From: Actinomycetes bacterium
GTDB lineage: Bacteria; Actinomycetota; Acidimicrobiia; Acidimicrobiales; JAKAOS01
Assembly (NCBI GenBank): GCA_021795215.1
Contig: JAJYPS010000017.1
Span: 1-34,954, forward strand
Direction of reading: 5' to 3'
DNA length: 34,954 nt
Shown piece by piece: positions 34,826 through 34,954 of this stretch. The notes under the pieces were generated by a model that was not told the origin of the DNA, searched no databases, and saw only the letters and a program-made list of their open reading frames with translations. How positions within the stretch are numbered: the stretch's first letter is position 1; every line of letters begins with the position of its first letter. The position numbers and the translations under genes are program-made.

Positions 34826-34848
34826 AGTGACACACTCGGAGCGTCACT
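34826..34848. promoter_or_regulatory. Candidate operator-like inverted repeat AGTGAC-N11-GTCACT
   Basis: agtgacacactcggagcgtcact about 80 bp upstream of the putative start at 34929. Confidence 0.35.
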
Positions 34849-34928
34849 GAGGATCCCCTACCTGTCATACTAGGACTTGCCGCTCGGCAGGGCTGGTAAT
34901 CGATGAGGGCGGAGGAGGTGAACGAGAA

Positions 34929-34954
34929 TGACGGTAGTGACGACAGATGACGCG
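34929..34954 (+). CDS. Start of a truncated CDS (MTVVTTDDA...)
   Basis: ATG preceded by ggaggaggtgaacgaga; runs off the window. Confidence 0.4.

Overview
High-GC bacterial chromosomal window, probably actinobacterial (inferred from gene content such as MurT/GatD and dnaE2/imuC). All calls come from reading the sequence and the supplied ORF track; no database search was run. Left to right: 3' part of an error-prone DNA polymerase (DnaE2/ImuC) convergent with a SRAP (YedK/HMCES) gene, separated by a five-copy 17-bp tandem repeat; a small hypothetical gene; ctaA; a low-GC orphan secreted or membrane protein; tRNA-Val(GAC), into which a LysR-type regulator gene reads; a HAD phosphatase; murT-gatD; a tightly packed minus-strand operon FAR/HAD fusion - zinc alcohol dehydrogenase - LarA-like protein - PlsC-like acyltransferase; a membrane protein; a GAF-GGDEF-EAL protein with degenerate catalytic motifs; a GmhA-like SIS isomerase; a VOC protein; tRNA-Val(CAC) followed by a Phd/VapC-type toxin-antitoxin pair; a BioF-like alpha-oxoamine synthase - cytochrome P450 - acyl carrier protein module; a decayed gene of an uncharacterised winged-helix family (one 1-nt insertion and one 3-nt duplication that creates a stop); and a BlaI/M56 - CPVC membrane protein - SCO1 - CcdA - two TlpA-like - permease cluster. 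Best candidates for undescribed biology are the FAR/HAD-ADH-LarA-PlsC operon, the BioF-P450-ACP module, the BlaI/M56-linked thiol/copper cluster, and a recurrent habit of 15-18 bp tandem duplications in and between genes.
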